Assembly: GCA_905182985.1 (NCBI GenBank)
Contig: CAJJDN010000035.1
Coordinates: forward strand, 542,645-606,644
From: Paramecium sonneborni
Lineage: Eukaryota > Ciliophora > Oligohymenophorea > Peniculida > Parameciidae
Length of the DNA: 64,000 bases
Direction: 5' to 3'
Shown: positions 1-13,721 of the stretch, one piece after another
Layout: every line of letters starts with the position of its first letter
Position numbering within the stretch: position 1 is the first letter of the stretch
Notes under the pieces: model-generated
Told to the model about the DNA's origin: nothing
Database searches by the model: none
What the model saw: only the letters and a program-made list of their open reading frames with translations
Translations under genes and position numbers: made by a program

Positions 1-3000
1 AATAGTTAAGATATTATTTATGAGAAATTAACAAATGCTATAAAGGAAGTGTTATAAAGCATGAAATTAAGTGAAATAGATAATTAGATTTCTAAAATTT
101 TATAGTTTTATGAAGCAACTAAATAAAGAATGGGTGTTGTTTTGGTTGGTCCATCAGGATGTGGAAAGACTACAATTTGGAAAGTATTGAAGAAAGCACA
201 TGAAAAACTAGGTTAATAAGTAAAAACACATGTAATGAATCCAAAATCAATGCCTAGAAGTTAATTATTAGGTAATATGAATAATGATACGAGAGAATTT
301 AGTGAAGGAGTGTTAACAGCATCAGCAAGATTAGTTGTTAAAGAATCAGTTGATGTTTTAAATTGGATTATATGTGATGGTGATATTGATCCTGAATGGA
401 TTGAGTCACTTAATTCTGTATTAGATGATAATCATTTATTAACATTACCAACAGGTGAACGTATATCATTTTAAAATAATGTTAATTTTATTTTTGAAAC
501 ATCTGACTTATAATATGCATCTCCAGCTACTGTTAGTAGAATGGGAATGATATTCCTTAATAATGAAGATATTAGTATGCAATCTTTAGTTACTAGATGG
601 ATTAATAAATTAGAGTGTGAAGAAGATAAGAAATCTATTTTATTGAGTTAAATTGAATCAACACTCTACACCTTACTTGATGAAATATTTACTTATGAAG
701 AACTATAAGTTGTACCTACTACTAGAGTTGGATTGATAATGAATATACTTTCATAATTACACAGAATTCCTACTAATAAATAATAATTCAATTATCTACT
801 ATTACAAGGTTTGTCCTCTAACTTCCAACCTGATATTAGAGCTAAATTATAAACCTTAATCAATTCTAATCTAGATACTAATGAAAATGGAGATAAATAT
901 CAATATATCAATCAAAATTATGATGAATCTTCTTTCATAGATGTTAATGATCCTCCAGTCATTAAAACTATTGGACATCAAAAAGATCTCTAAATGTTAT
1001 AATCCTGGATTCAAAATAATGATCCATTCATCATTGTTGGAGATGAAGGATGTGGTAAGAATCTCTTGATCTAAAGTGCCTTTAGAGAACTCAAAAAAAC
1101 TATCAAAATATAAATTGCTACCATTAATTGTAATGCCTAAACTAGTGCTTCTTAAATCATTCAAAAATTAAATTAAATTTGTGCTAAATCCACTTCTGCT
1201 GTTGGAAGAATATATAAACCTAAAGATTGTAGTCGATTGATTCTTTACTTAAAAGATATTAATCTTCCTAAACCTGATAAATATTAAACTATTCAACTTA
1301 TTGCATTCTTATAACAATTAATTACTCACAGAGGATTTTATGATGAAAACTTAGAATTTGTCTTTTTAGATGATAAAATCTAAATTGTATCATCCATGAA
1401 TCCTCCATCCACCATTGGAAGACATTAATTATCAACTAGATTTACTGCTAATGTTAGAATCTATTACATTGAATAACCTTAAAATGATGAATTGTAATAA
1501 ATCTATTAAGAATATTTAAAAATTCTTATTTTTAAAGATAATAATCAAAGTAAAAAAGGTGCCTAATTGTTAATTGAATGTTATACTCAAATAAAACAAA
1601 AATTCACAGTTGATGAACAAAGACATTATCTATTTACTCCAAGAACTATGACCTAAATAATATTTGCATTAAGAAGATATAATGATATACAATCAGTATT
1701 TCCAGAAGCTTTACTAAATGAATTTAATAAAATATTTAGAGATAAATTGATATCTCAAGATTAATAATTTAAATTTGATTAGATGATTTTACCTATTTTT
1801 AAAAAATATTATAAAGATATTCAAGCTTAATAATATTTTGCTACTGTTTAAAACTTGCAAACATTATCAAAAATAGAAAAAAAGGATTTTATTTAACTGA
1901 TTTCTTAAGCTGTATAAGTTTATTCTCGAGAGAATAGAGAATTAAATGTTGTAATGATAGAAGAAATATTATCTCTTTTAACTTCTTTGAATAGAGCATT
2001 ATCATCTTAAAGTTAAACAACTTTACTTTTAGCTGGTAGAAATGGGATAGGAAGAAAGATGTGTTTATAAATAATGTGTACAATGTTAAATCTAGAAGTT
2101 TTAATGCCATATACTTGCAGAGATTATGGAATAAGAGAATTTAAAAGAGATCTTAAATCTTATATGGAGATAGCACAATCAAAGAATTGTTTATTAATTT
2201 TAGAAGATCATGTATTATTATAATAAGGGATTTTGGAAACTGTTAATTCTTTGATTTCAAGTGGAGAGATTCCAGGATTATTTGGTTATGATGAGATTGA
2301 TAGATTAATATAAAATTAAGAAGAAGTAAAGAGAGAATTTTATGGAAAATCACTTTATGAAGCATTTCATGAAAGAGTTAAAAGAAATATGAAAATAGCA
2401 TTAGTTATGGATAATACTAATCATGAATTCTAATCAAATTGTGCTTAAAATCCAGCTTTATTCACAAATACTACAATAATATGGTAGACATAGCTATCAA
2501 AGGATAGTTTATTGTAATTTATGAAAAAGTAGTTAGAATCTTAAAATAATAATAATAATAGCAATATTAGTGAATAATTAATAAGTTATGCAGTTGAAAT
2601 GCATAGAAATTAGAAATCAGATCCAAGAAGTTTTTAATCATTAACTTAAACTTATAGTTTGATAATGGATAAGAAAATGCAATCAAAAGGATCTTAAGCT
2701 GATCATTTATAGAAAGGTCTTGAAAAATTATAAGAAGCAAATAATTTAGTAAATAAATTAACATAAGAAGCATAAGAGAAGAAAGTTTTATTATCTAAAA
2801 AATAATTAGAAGCTGATGATGCATTGTAAAAGATTTCAAAAGCAATGTAAGATGCAGCAGAAAGAAGATAAGAAACAGAATAATTGTAAAGATATTTATA
2901 AGAAGAAGAGGGTAAAATAAAAATATCAAAAGATAAAGTTGAAGATGAATTAAGAGATGTAAATCCATTAGTATAAGAAGCATAAAATGCAGTCAAAGGA

Positions 3001-6000
3001 ATATCAAAATCAAATTTAGATGAATTAAAATCTTTAGCTTAACCACCACCTGCTATATATGATGTTTTATGTGCTGTTATGAAAGTATTTAAATAAACAG
3101 AAATTAATTGGAAAGCAATTAAAAAATTTTTAGGTAATAAATAAGTAATTGATTAAATTATTGACTTTGATCCTCATATGATAACAGCTGATATTAGAAA
3201 AGATGTAGAGGAAGAAATAGCAAAACATTCAAATTCATTTGAAAAATAAAATATTTATAGAGCATCTTTAGCAGCAGGACCATTAGCTGATTGGGTAAAA
3301 GCAATATTGAAATATGCAACAGTTTTAGAAAAAATAGCACCATTAGAAAAAGAATTATCAATGATTAGTAAAAAATTAGATTCTTCTAGAAATAGATTGA
3401 AATAATGCTAAGATGCATTAAATTAATTAGATTAGAAAGTCTAAGAATTAAAAAATAATTTTGCTTCTAAAACTAGTGAAGCAGAATTATTAAAAAGAGA
3501 TTTAGAAAAAGCAGAATAAACAGTTAGTCTAGCATCTAATTTATTAGATAAATTATCAGGAGAAAAGGTTAGATGGTAATAATAACATGATTTAATTGCA
3601 TAAGAATTAAAATAATTTCCATTAGATTCTTTATTATCAGCATCATATATTACTTATTTATCATCATAAGATGAAAATGTTAGATATAAGACATTATAAG
3701 AATGGATTCATTTGACTAAATTATAATAATATGATTTTTTGAAATTTATGTCAAATGAAAGTTAAATATTGAAATGGAAAACACTTGGATTGCCAGGTGA
3801 TTAATTGAGTATTGAAAATTCAGTTATGGTTTTCTCATCATCAAAAGTTGCATTATTAATAGATCCAAATACATAAGCAACAGAATGGTTAAAAAAAACT
3901 TTATAAGGAGCTGAAATATTGAATTAAACAGATCCTAAATTTAATAATTAATTAGAATTATCAGTAAGATTTGGTAAGACTATTGTGATTTAAGAAATTG
4001 ATTAAATAGAAGGTTTACTCATTCCTTTATTAAGAAAAGACTTATTACATTAAGGTCCAAGATGGGTAGTTATGATAGGAGAGAAATCTGTTGATTTTAA
4101 TGAAGGATTTGTTATGTATTTAACAACAAGAAATTCTTCGATTCATTTACCTCCTCACACAGTTTCTTTAGTATAAGTAATTAATTATACCGTAACAAGA
4201 AGTGGTTTAGAAGGAAAATTACTAAGTATAATCATTAATATTGAATAACCAGATTTAGAATAGAAAAAACAATAATTATTAGAAAATGAAGAAAAATTGA
4301 AAATGTAATTAGCTGATTTAGAAAAGACTCTCTTAGATGAATTAGCTAATTCTTAAGGAAATATTTTGGAAAATAGAGTTTTGATTGATAGTTTAAATTA
4401 AACTAAATCAAAATCATAAGTTATTGCTTAGAGTTTATAAGAATCTTCTAATTTGTAATAGGATCTAGATACATAAAGAGATGTTTATAGACCATTATCT
4501 TAGAAAGGCGCTCAAATATTTATTCTTATATAAAGTCTACAAAATTTAAATAATATGTATAAATATTCATTAGCTTATTTTATTTAAATATTTTAAAAAA
4601 CTTTGGATATAAAAGAGAGTTTTGATTCTAAACAAAAGAAATTAGAATTTGCAGGATAAAGTTTATTGAGAAATATATTCAATTAAATAGCTGGTTCATT
4701 ATTCAAATAAGATAGATTAATATTTGCTTTACATTTAGTAAGAGGATGCAAACCTGAATTAATAGAAGAAGAAGAATGGTAATTTATGATTGGTAATTAA
4801 ATACCTAATGAAAATGTTCAACTTCCTAAATGGGCATCTTAAGATAGAAAAGAAATATTTGGATAATTGTAGAATCTTAAATTGAATATCAATTTTAATT
4901 CTAGTGAATGGGAATAATGGAATAATAGTCAAGAATGTGAAAAGAACTTTCCTTAATCAGCTAAATTAAAACCTTTTTAAAAAGTTTTGATTGTATAAAC
5001 ATTTAGACCTGAAAGAGTTTAAAGTGCATTAAATGAATTTGTTTGTTTAAATTTAGGAATTCCTAGTGTTAGTGGTTAAACATTTAATTTCTAGGTAGTT
5101 GCTTAAGAAGAATTAACTGCATAAATACCATGTTTATTTGTTGTTTCTGCTGGTAGTGATCCTTCTAAAGAATTGGAAGAATTTGCTGAATAATAAATAG
5201 GTAAATAAAACTTTTAAGAAATGTCAATGGGAGGTAATTAAAATGAATTAGCATTAACTCTAATTAAAGAAGCAGCCAAAAAAGGTTAATGGGTTTGTTT
5301 AAAAAATCTTCATTTAGTTATTAGTTTCCTTCCTTTATTAGAAAAGACAATAAAATAATTAAAACCAAATCCTAATTTCAAATTATGGTTAACAACTGAA
5401 GCTCATTTGAAATTCCCATCAATACTTCTTGAAACTTGCTACAAGGTTTCATATGAAGCACCTCCAGGATTGAAAAAGAATTTATAAAGAATTATAACGA
5501 GTTGGCCTACTCATAATAAATAATCTGTTTATTAAACATAATTACTTTTTATTCTCACTTGGTTTCATGCTTTAGTTTAAGAAAGAAGAACGTATATACC
5601 ATAAGGTTGGAGTAAATTCTATGAATTTTCCTATGGAGACTATAAAGCAGGAGTATAGATTATTGAAAATCTTTTATAAGAATCACAAACAATATCTTGG
5701 TAAACTTTATATGGTTTATATGAAAATGCAATATATGGTGGTAGAGTAGATAATGAATAAGATATTAAAGTTTTAAGAGCATATTTAGAAACTTATTTTA
5801 ATTCAAATAAATTATAGAATGGTACACTTAGTACAGGTTAATAAATTCCATAAACAAATCAAGTTAAAGATCTTATTAATTTAATTAATAAATTACCAGA
5901 AAATGATGTTCCTGAATTTTTTGGATTACCTAATAATATTGATAAAGCTGTTTAAAGATACACAATATAAAGAGTTGTTAGTGGATTAAAATCTATGAAT

Positions 6001-6862
6001 AATATAGTAGGATCTGAAATTAAATTTGATAAAGAATTATGGAATAATTTACTTAATCCACTTATGAATATATGGGATTAATTAAAAATTAGAGATACTA
6101 TTTAAATTACTAATTAATAATTAGGATCTTTGGATCCTATTGAATCATTTATTTATTTAGAAGCATAATAAGCATGGAATCTATATTAAATTATAAATCA
6201 TTGCTTTGATAAATTAAAGAATGTATTACATAATAATGGATTATTGACTAGTGATATTATTGATATTGGTTTATTATTTATTAAGGATATAGTTCCTTAA
6301 AAATGGAGCAATTTCTGGGAAGGTCCTGAAGATATAAATTTATGGTTAAAAATATTTATTAAGAAAATTAATGCAATAAAATTATGGATGGATAAAATTC
6401 AAAGAAAATAATAATTGGATGATGTTGATTTAAGTGAATTATTCCATCCAGAAATTTACATGAATGCATTAAGATAAAAAACAGCCAGAAAATTAAATAT
6501 TCCTTTGAACGAACTCAAATTATCAGCCGATTTTGATAATCTTAAGCATCCTCTCGTAGTTAAATTAAAAAATTTATTATTATAAGGTTGTGGATTCTAA
6601 AATGGTCAATTAGTAGATGATATGAAAATAACTTCTGAATTTATTTAACTCCCTCCCTTGAACATTTCTTATGTTGAAAAATCTTAATCTGAAAAGAATG
6701 GATTAGGGGTAATATTCTTTTTTCTAATATTTCTAGGATTTCCCTATTTATCTAAATGCAAGTAGAGAAAAATTACTATCCAGGATTAAATTACCTTAAT
6801 CTGGACATATGAACGATAAAATAATAGCAGGAGTAGCTATATTTTTAAGCTAAAACGATTGA
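1..6862 (+). CDS. DYNC2H1: Cytoplasmic dynein 2 (IFT dynein) heavy chain, 3' part
   Basis: Motor part of the dynein heavy chain that drives retrograde intraflagellar transport. The frame is open from base 1, so the tail and AAA1 lie upstream of the window. Visible in order: the AAA2 P-loop GPSGCGKTT (nt 148-174) followed by the dynein motif [22 protein letters not shown]3 GDEGCGK (about 1039); AAA4 GRNGIGRK (about 2035); stalk coils (about 2640-3010 and 3330-3600) around the microtubule-binding region ending [14 protein letters not shown]5 and AAA6; and the C-terminal domain. The block [14 protein letters not shown] with [10 protein letters not shown] is characteristic of DYNC2H1 rather than axonemal heavy chains. 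A 28-nt intron (6709-6736) precedes the last exon, which ends [13 protein letters not shown] and TGA. No other intron is needed across 6.7 kb. Confidence 0.95.
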
Positions 6863-7214
6863 TTCATAATACACATAATATATAATAAAAGATTAATATA
6901 GAGATTTCAAATATGAAATTAATATATTAAATTCAACTGTTTAGAATCTTTTTTTTTTCTTTCTATTCAAAAGGTTTGTAATAGTATTTCATAAAATTAA
7001 TTAAATTTATGAATAATCCTTCACTCACAACATTTTTTTAAATAATTTAAAGTAAGGATACAATTAATAATTTTTAATCTATTGAAAAAGCACAAATTAA
7101 TTTATAAAAAATATCATTCATTATAAAATATTAGTATATAATTAATTAAGTAAGTATTAATAATTTTAGATAAAATAATAAATGAGTGGTTTTATAAACA
7201 ATTGATTATGATTT
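6863..7214. other. Intergenic, between two convergent genes
   Basis: About 350 bp of very AT-rich sequence between the stop codons of the dynein and DnaJ genes. No coding frame, RNA or clear repeat was seen. It presumably holds both 3' UTRs. Confidence 0.6.
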
Positions 7215-8578
7215 TCATTTTTAGAAGATATTCTTAACCTTTTCAAAGACACCTTCTTAAGTTGATTATTGTGCTTAAGTTTCATTTTTTTCTAACTAAA
7301 AGAATAAAAAATGAAAAGTATACTTTTGCCAATTCTTCAAAAAGTTATCTTTATTATTCAGTTAATTTGGTAGGTATTTGAATTTTAAGATTTATAACTT
7401 AATCTCCTTTTTATCCTGTATTAGGTGCTAATTTAGTAATACCCTAGTTATAAATATAAATATTATACTAATCCATTTAATCTAATTTTTTCTCCATCTT
7501 AACTACCTGGTTTAATATTGATTAGTTTTTCACCATTAAGTGTTTTAATTTTAATTGAATCTCCTAAAACAGCTTAAGCAACAGATATATAAGTATTAGT
7601 AATTAAATCATATCCATCTCTTTTATAATAAGAATCTGGTTTAACTTAAATTTTAATAATTAAATCTCCAGGTTTTCCTCCATTTTCCCCGATATTTCCT
7701 TTTCCTGTTACTCTTAAATTCTATCCATCAGCAATACCTTTAGGAATATTTATAGATTCAGTTGCTGCTTACTTTTATATTCCAACACCTTTACATGTAG
7801 TACCTATTTAATTATATATTAAATATATATTTACATGGATTCTTAATAGATACTCCTGTTCCTCTACATTTAGTACATGCCATTTATATTGTCATAGCTC
7901 CTTATCTGTAATTAATTGAACCTCTACCACCACAATTTGTACATCTTCCAGGTGCTGTTCCTGGCTTACATTTACTACCATTACAAGTAGAACAAACACC
8001 TATCTTCTCAAATTAAATTGTTTATTATGCTCCATTAACACTATCCATAAATTATATTTCCAATTATATATATATATCTGCTCCTTTTATTTATCTTTCC
8101 GATTCTCCTCCCATATTAAAAAATGATGCAAAATCTCCAAATATTGATTCATCAAATTAAAACTCTTATGCTTTACCTCCTCTTGCTCCTTATCTAAAAA
8201 AACTACTATATGCCGAAAATGGATCCTATCCTCCTGCTTAATCTTATTCATCTCCTGTCATTCCAACTTAATCATAAACCTTTCTCTTATTTTCATCTGA
8301 CAATGTTTCATATGCACTTTTATTTTTTTATTTATTCATACTTATTTATCTCTGCAAACTTTTCTTTTGCATCTTTTGATGGATTTGCATCTGGATGATA
8401 TTTCTTTGCTAATCCATAATAAGCTTTCTTAATATCATTTTATGAAGCATTTCTTGCTACTCCCAAAAGTTCTACTTTTAATTCTACATCAATTACCATA
8501 AAGATCCTTTTTAGATGAAAAACTAAGTAAAGGTACATTTGTCAATCTTTTTAGAACGTTCCTAGTCAATAATTGCAT
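7215..8578 (-). CDS. Mitochondrial type-I DnaJ (Hsp40) co-chaperone
   Basis: Hsp70 co-chaperone of the Mdj1/DNAJA3 type. The N-terminus [20 protein letters not shown] is basic and amphipathic, as expected of a mitochondrial presequence. The J-domain begins [16 protein letters not shown] and carries the HPD signature in KKYHPDAN. A Gly/Phe-rich stretch follows, then four CxxCxGxG zinc motifs ([32 protein letters not shown]) and the C-terminal substrate-binding domain. At least five micro-introns (22-31 nt) are needed; removing them restores the J-domain and the fourth zinc motif exactly. The start at 8578 is chosen because it supplies the presequence and joins in phase across a 22-nt intron. 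A Met at 8499 lies inside that intron. Confidence 0.9.
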
Positions 8579-8833
8579 TGTTAACCGGAAATAAATTAAC
8601 TTTATTAATTTTATAAATTTTTTAAATGATTTTTATTTGTGAATAAACTAACACATCTCCATTTATTTTGTATATTCACTTTTATTTTACTCATTTCTAG
8701 ATACTTTTAAAATTCTATCATATATGTAAATTTTATTTTAAATTTAAAGAATTTACTTCTTCTTTAAATTATAAATTATAAATTAATAATCTTAATTAAC
8801 TAATAAAATTATAGCTTATTGCACTAATTAAAA

Positions 8834-11564
8834 TCAATACATTTTTCTTTAAACATGCATATTATTTCTATTCTTCAACACATTTTCTAATTATGCACTT
8901 TTTCTTAGTTTTTCTTAATCTTTTTCTTTGTTTTTATGTTGCATAAACATTTACATAATTGTCATTTTAGTATTTTAATATTTTGGCTAATCTGGAGATC
9001 TAAATGGATTAATATTTTGACAATTGCTCATATTAGAGTTTTTAGGAGATTCAGATGACATTGTCTTCTCAATCCTTTAACTACCGCTATTCTTTAATTT
9101 TGGTCTATCAGTTAAATTATTATTGTTGAAACTATTATCGTTATCATCAAAAAAGTTATATAACTTTTAAATCAATTATTTATAATCTTTTCCTTCTCTC
9201 TCATCTGTTTTTTATACTAATAAACCTATCAATTAATGAATAATATTTAAGAATTAATATAACTTATTATTATTCATCAAATTTTAAGATTAAGACATAT
9301 TATCATAAATTGATTTCGATAAATTATTTTAACTATTAAATGCATCAAATAGATTTTATGTTAATTTCTTTTATTCATCTAATTAGGCTTGTAATGTTTA
9401 AATTTAATATTCATATAAATCTTTATTAAAAGTAGAAGTATTATGTTCATCCTGATTTTTAATTCTTCTACTTGGTTACAGTGATGAATATTGAGAAACA
9501 CTTTCTGTTTCTGCTAAGCTTTATTTTAATTTTGCAATAGTATCTGATTTATCTGAAATCTCATCTTTCAACCTTTCTATTTCTCTTCTCAAATTAGCTA
9601 TTTCTTATTAGTTTAGATTATCTTGTTATTTTTAAAGAGCTTTAACTTTTTCTAATTCATTTTAGTATTACTTTTATTTCAATTCTGAATTCTAAATAAT
9701 AACATCTTTCTCATTTAATTAATCATTATATGATTTTTCTATTTATTTTAATTTATTCATGTATTCACTTACTTTATTATCAACAGTTGTTTAAGATTAT
9801 AAAATTTATTATTACTATCTCAAATTTTTATTCTTCTCAGACTCCAATTCAAGTCTTAATTAATTCTTATCTTTTTCAATTAAAGTAATTTTCTCATAGA
9901 GATCATCTTCCTATTTTTTATATCTTTATTTCTATTCTTTAAAGTCTTCCTAAATTTAATTACCACTATCACATTATTATCTTAAATAATATAAATATAA
10001 TATTACTTCAATTATAAATTTAATTTCTTAAATTCATACTAAATTTTATTCATAACATTTTATTGTATTTATTGGATATAATCAATTTATAAATTTTGAT
10101 TTGCTCCACTATTCCAAATAAGAGATTACTTTTAATTCCATTCTACAACCAATTCCCAAATATTGTCCTATTATTCATTTAATTTATTCAAGAATTAAAC
10201 CTTAATCTCTTCTAATTATTCTTCATGTTTCTTATACAATCTTTATTAAGCGTCAACATATAATTCTAAAATTTATTACTTTATCATTTTCTTAGCAGTA
10301 GTAAATTCATCACTCTCCTTATCCAAACAATTATTCTCTAAATAGTACTTGACTTTTCTCAAAAACTATAGATTAATAAAGAGTTATATACAATATTATG
10401 AGATTTCTCTAATTATTCCTAAGAAATTCCATTTTATAACAATAACTCTTCTATACTGTCTTTATAAATTTGTAAACCTCCAATAAGTGTTCTATTTAAT
10501 TCCTATTTACATATCATTTACCATTATGTTTCAATTACTGGCATATTACCTTCATTTATTGTATTTACAAAATGCCTAAATTAATAAATAACATTACTTG
10601 CACATTTCAACAAAACTAAAAGGCGTTGTTGGTTTTCCCTTGTATTATTTTAATGATATTTTATATGAAAACTTTTTTCTTAGAGCAGTAAGTTATTCTT
10701 AAAATTCAGTTCTTAATTCTGAGAATTTTAATTAAGATAAATGCTACAAATCTTTTTCATCTTATGTTGGTCTAACCAATGTCATACAATCACGTTCTTA
10801 AAAAAATTATGTTATATGTCTTCTAATTTTATTTTTATTTTCAATAGTTTCACTAAATCCTTTTAATGGTTTCAATGCATTTTCTAAATAATCTTTAGGT
10901 GTAATTTTATTTCCAAACTCATCCTCTAATCTTAAAGTAAAATCTCTTAAAATCCATAAAAATGAAGGAAATGTCTCAAAGAGATCCTTTTATGTTGATT
11001 CATCAGTTTTTTATAACATTTTAGTTAAATTAACCTTCAATAATAAATAAATGATTACAATCAATCCTAAATTTTATAATGCCATATCATCTATAGTACC
11101 AACACTATTATAAATGAAATATGAACTCATTAACATAGCCAATAGAAATATTTTAACATCATGATTCTATTCTTCTTCTAATGAACCTATACCTTCTGTA
11201 TCAATCAATATTGCAGGTATTGGTTCCTTTGATCTTCCAGATTCAAAATATATAATGTCACTCCACATCCATAAACCCTAAACATTTTATATTCTTTTTA
11301 TGTACTTTTGTACAAGCATTAACTGTACTTCCTACATTAAATCCTTGATTCTATTATAATAGAACCTAATTTATTAGATAACTCTTTCCTGTTCTATATT
11401 TGCCTACTACTACTACAACTGCGAAATTCTTGCACTTCTCACTAAATGATTATATTATTTCTATTGCTTCCTATTCCAACTTCAATTCTAATAATACTCT
11501 CTATTTAATTACATTTATTTTCATCTACTGATATTAATTATACTGCTCTAGGTCCTTTATTCAT
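8834..11564 (-). CDS. Guanylate-binding-protein-like large GTPase with coiled-coil tail
   Basis: Dynamin-superfamily GTPase of the GBP/atlastin type. The G domain shows the P-loop VVVVGKYRTGKSYLIN, the switch/G3 motif LIDTEGIGS, and FLWILRDFTL, where LRD corresponds to the GBP T(V/L)RD base-recognition motif. The block DCMTLVRP is typical of GBPs. The N-terminal block GPRAVQLISVDENK joins LKLEQEAIEII once a 25-nt intron is removed. From about residue 350 the protein is a long charged, Gln-rich coiled coil ending in a Ser-rich tail. The start at 11564 is the first Met that gives the family N-terminus. No CaaX box is seen at the C-terminus (NNMHVQRKMY), unlike prenylated animal GBPs. Its cellular role in ciliates cannot be read from sequence. 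Confidence 0.85.
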
Positions 11565-12017
11565 AAAATTTAAAATTCAAAAATTTATTTGTATTGTTAA
11601 TATTTAAAATAATAATAATAATAATACACTTATCAATATATTCTAATTTTGGGAATTTTAATAAATATTTATAAACAATCAATTCATTTCTGAACAATCT
11701 TTCATTAAATTTATTAACAATATATTCATTTATATATTCATACAAAAACTTATAATAATTATTTAATTTTATGTTTATAAACTAAAATTGACAACATTAT
11801 TATTAATCAATTAAGAAAGATTAAGACAAACAAAAAGTTGATCCAACATATTAAATTGAATTATTATTATTTTATAATGTATCATAAATGTAAAATAATA
11901 TATATTTAAAATGTATTAATGATAATAGTATAGTTTATTGGAGTGAATTAAGTTAGATTTGAGTATTCATTATATGATATTATAATTAATCACTCGATAA
12001 ACAAAATTTTAATTAAT
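11565..12017. other. Intergenic, divergent promoter region
   Basis: About 450 bp of AT-rich DNA between the start codons of the GBP-like gene (minus) and the Pumilio gene (plus). No coding frame is convincing; both promoters should lie here. Confidence 0.55.
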
Positions 12018-13606
12018 ATGGCTTCTTAAAGTGAAGAAAAAGACTTGATAGGATCCATATTAAGTGGTAATGAGAAATTCATTATTGTAGATTAAGATGA
12101 GAAGCAAGAAATCATCCCTAAAAAAGCAAGAAAGAATTTATCTTTGAAATCTAAAGAATTTGATCCTCAAATACAATCTAAACAACAAGAATTTTAGACT
12201 TCAAATGCTAGTATATTATCAACAGGTTATTAATCGCATTAGAAATAAAGAATATTTTTCCAAACTTAAACATCAATAGAAATGTATATATATATATTTA
12301 TAATCAAATAAATAGTTAGTCTTAATTTTCTAGTGCTTTTCAATAAACTGCAGATTAAGATAACACTTGTTCATTTGATAATTTCTAATGTATTATTAAT
12401 TTTAAGTACAAATAGCTTTCGATTCATTTGGTTAGTTACACAGAAAACAATCAACTAAGAAGCACTATACTATGTAACCAATAGGATATTAAAACCAATC
12501 TTTGGAATTCACCAGTGATTAATGCATAGATGGTAAATTATCTTTGAGCCAATCAGATCTTGTAAATTGAAAATATTTAATAGAAAGGAATAAATATGTG
12601 GAAATTAATTAATCAATAGAAAAATATAAAATATATTGGATAGTAATGACATCAATTCAAAAAGACTGATTTTTAATCAAATAGAAAAGATATGCTTAAA
12701 GGCTTCAAAAGATATGTTTGGGAATTACACTGTACAAAAGATATTTGATGTTGGAAGTCAAGATTAGAAACAACGAATGTATAATTTGTTGATTAATCAC
12801 ATCTTTGATTTATCAAAAAATCAATATGCATGTAGAGTAGTCCAAAAGATGATTGAGTTTATTAAGTAATCCATACACTATTTAAAAGAGAATATCCCGA
12901 GTAACTAGAAATATTTTTACAAATTCTTCATCCTCAAATGAATTTACTATTAAATGATTCTAATGGCAATTATGTCATTTTATCATGTTTTGAGTTATTC
13001 AATAAGAATTAACTGATCTTTATTATTCCATTAATAGAAGATTCAGTAAGCTTTTAATTAATAATAATTGTAGTTGCAATATATGTCAAAACAAACATAT
13101 GGTTGTCGAGTAATTTAGAGAGTTCTAGAGTAATACCCTTTAGAATAAACCTAAAGAATCTTAGATATCTTAATGACTATTGCATCTTAATTATGTTATT
13201 AAGAATTTGGAAATTACATTATATAGTATTTATTAAGGAGTGGACCTCAAAAAGAAAAATAAATAATTTGTTAAATAATTAAAGATAATTTTGAATAATT
13301 AAGTATTAATAAATTCGGAAGCAACACTGTTGAAAAGTATATAGACATAATGGGACCGAATTAAATAATAAAAATATTATGTTCAATTTCAAATGATTAG
13401 TAAATAATCTATTGTATACTAGATTTGTATTTTACAATTTGTCTACTAATGCTTATGGGAATTATGTTATGAAAAAAGTACTGATTAGTGGTGATCCATC
13501 TCTACAGTATTTAAAAAGTTTATTGAAATAATATCCAGATCTTATTTAAAGAATTAAAAACTCTGATTTCGGATAAAGAGTTGGATTAATTATGGATGCA
13601 TTATGA
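12018..13606 (+). CDS. Pumilio/PUF-family RNA-binding protein
   Basis: Sequence-specific mRNA 3' UTR binding protein, expected to act in translational repression or decay. The start ATG begins MASQSEEKDLIGSILSGNE. A Ser/Gln-rich, poorly conserved N-terminal third is broken by several short introns. PUF repeats then follow, recognisable by their helix cores: DMFGNYTVQKIFDVGS, KNQYACRVVQKMI, DSNGNYVILSCFE, QTYGCRVIQRVLE, EFGNYIIQYLL, KFGSNTVEKYI, NAYGNYVMKKVL and DFGQRVGLIM. That is about eight repeats, matching the canonical PUF number. Several micro-introns fall inside and between repeats. The ORF ends MDAL and TGA. Repeat identities are clear; the exact exon borders in the N-terminal third are not. 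Confidence 0.85.
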
Positions 13607-13721
13607 GGATAATTAACTTGTAATAGTATCTTGCTTATGAGTATTATTCTATACAATTTTTAATATTATACATCTTAATATATATATATGTTTTAAAACT
13701 ATTTATATAAAGATTGAAATC

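Noticed and set aside
1..6862. Massive pseudogene full of TAA and TAG stops
   Set aside because: Every TAA/TAG sits where dynein or other families tolerate or have Gln, and the frame is otherwise intact. This is the ciliate nuclear code, not decay.
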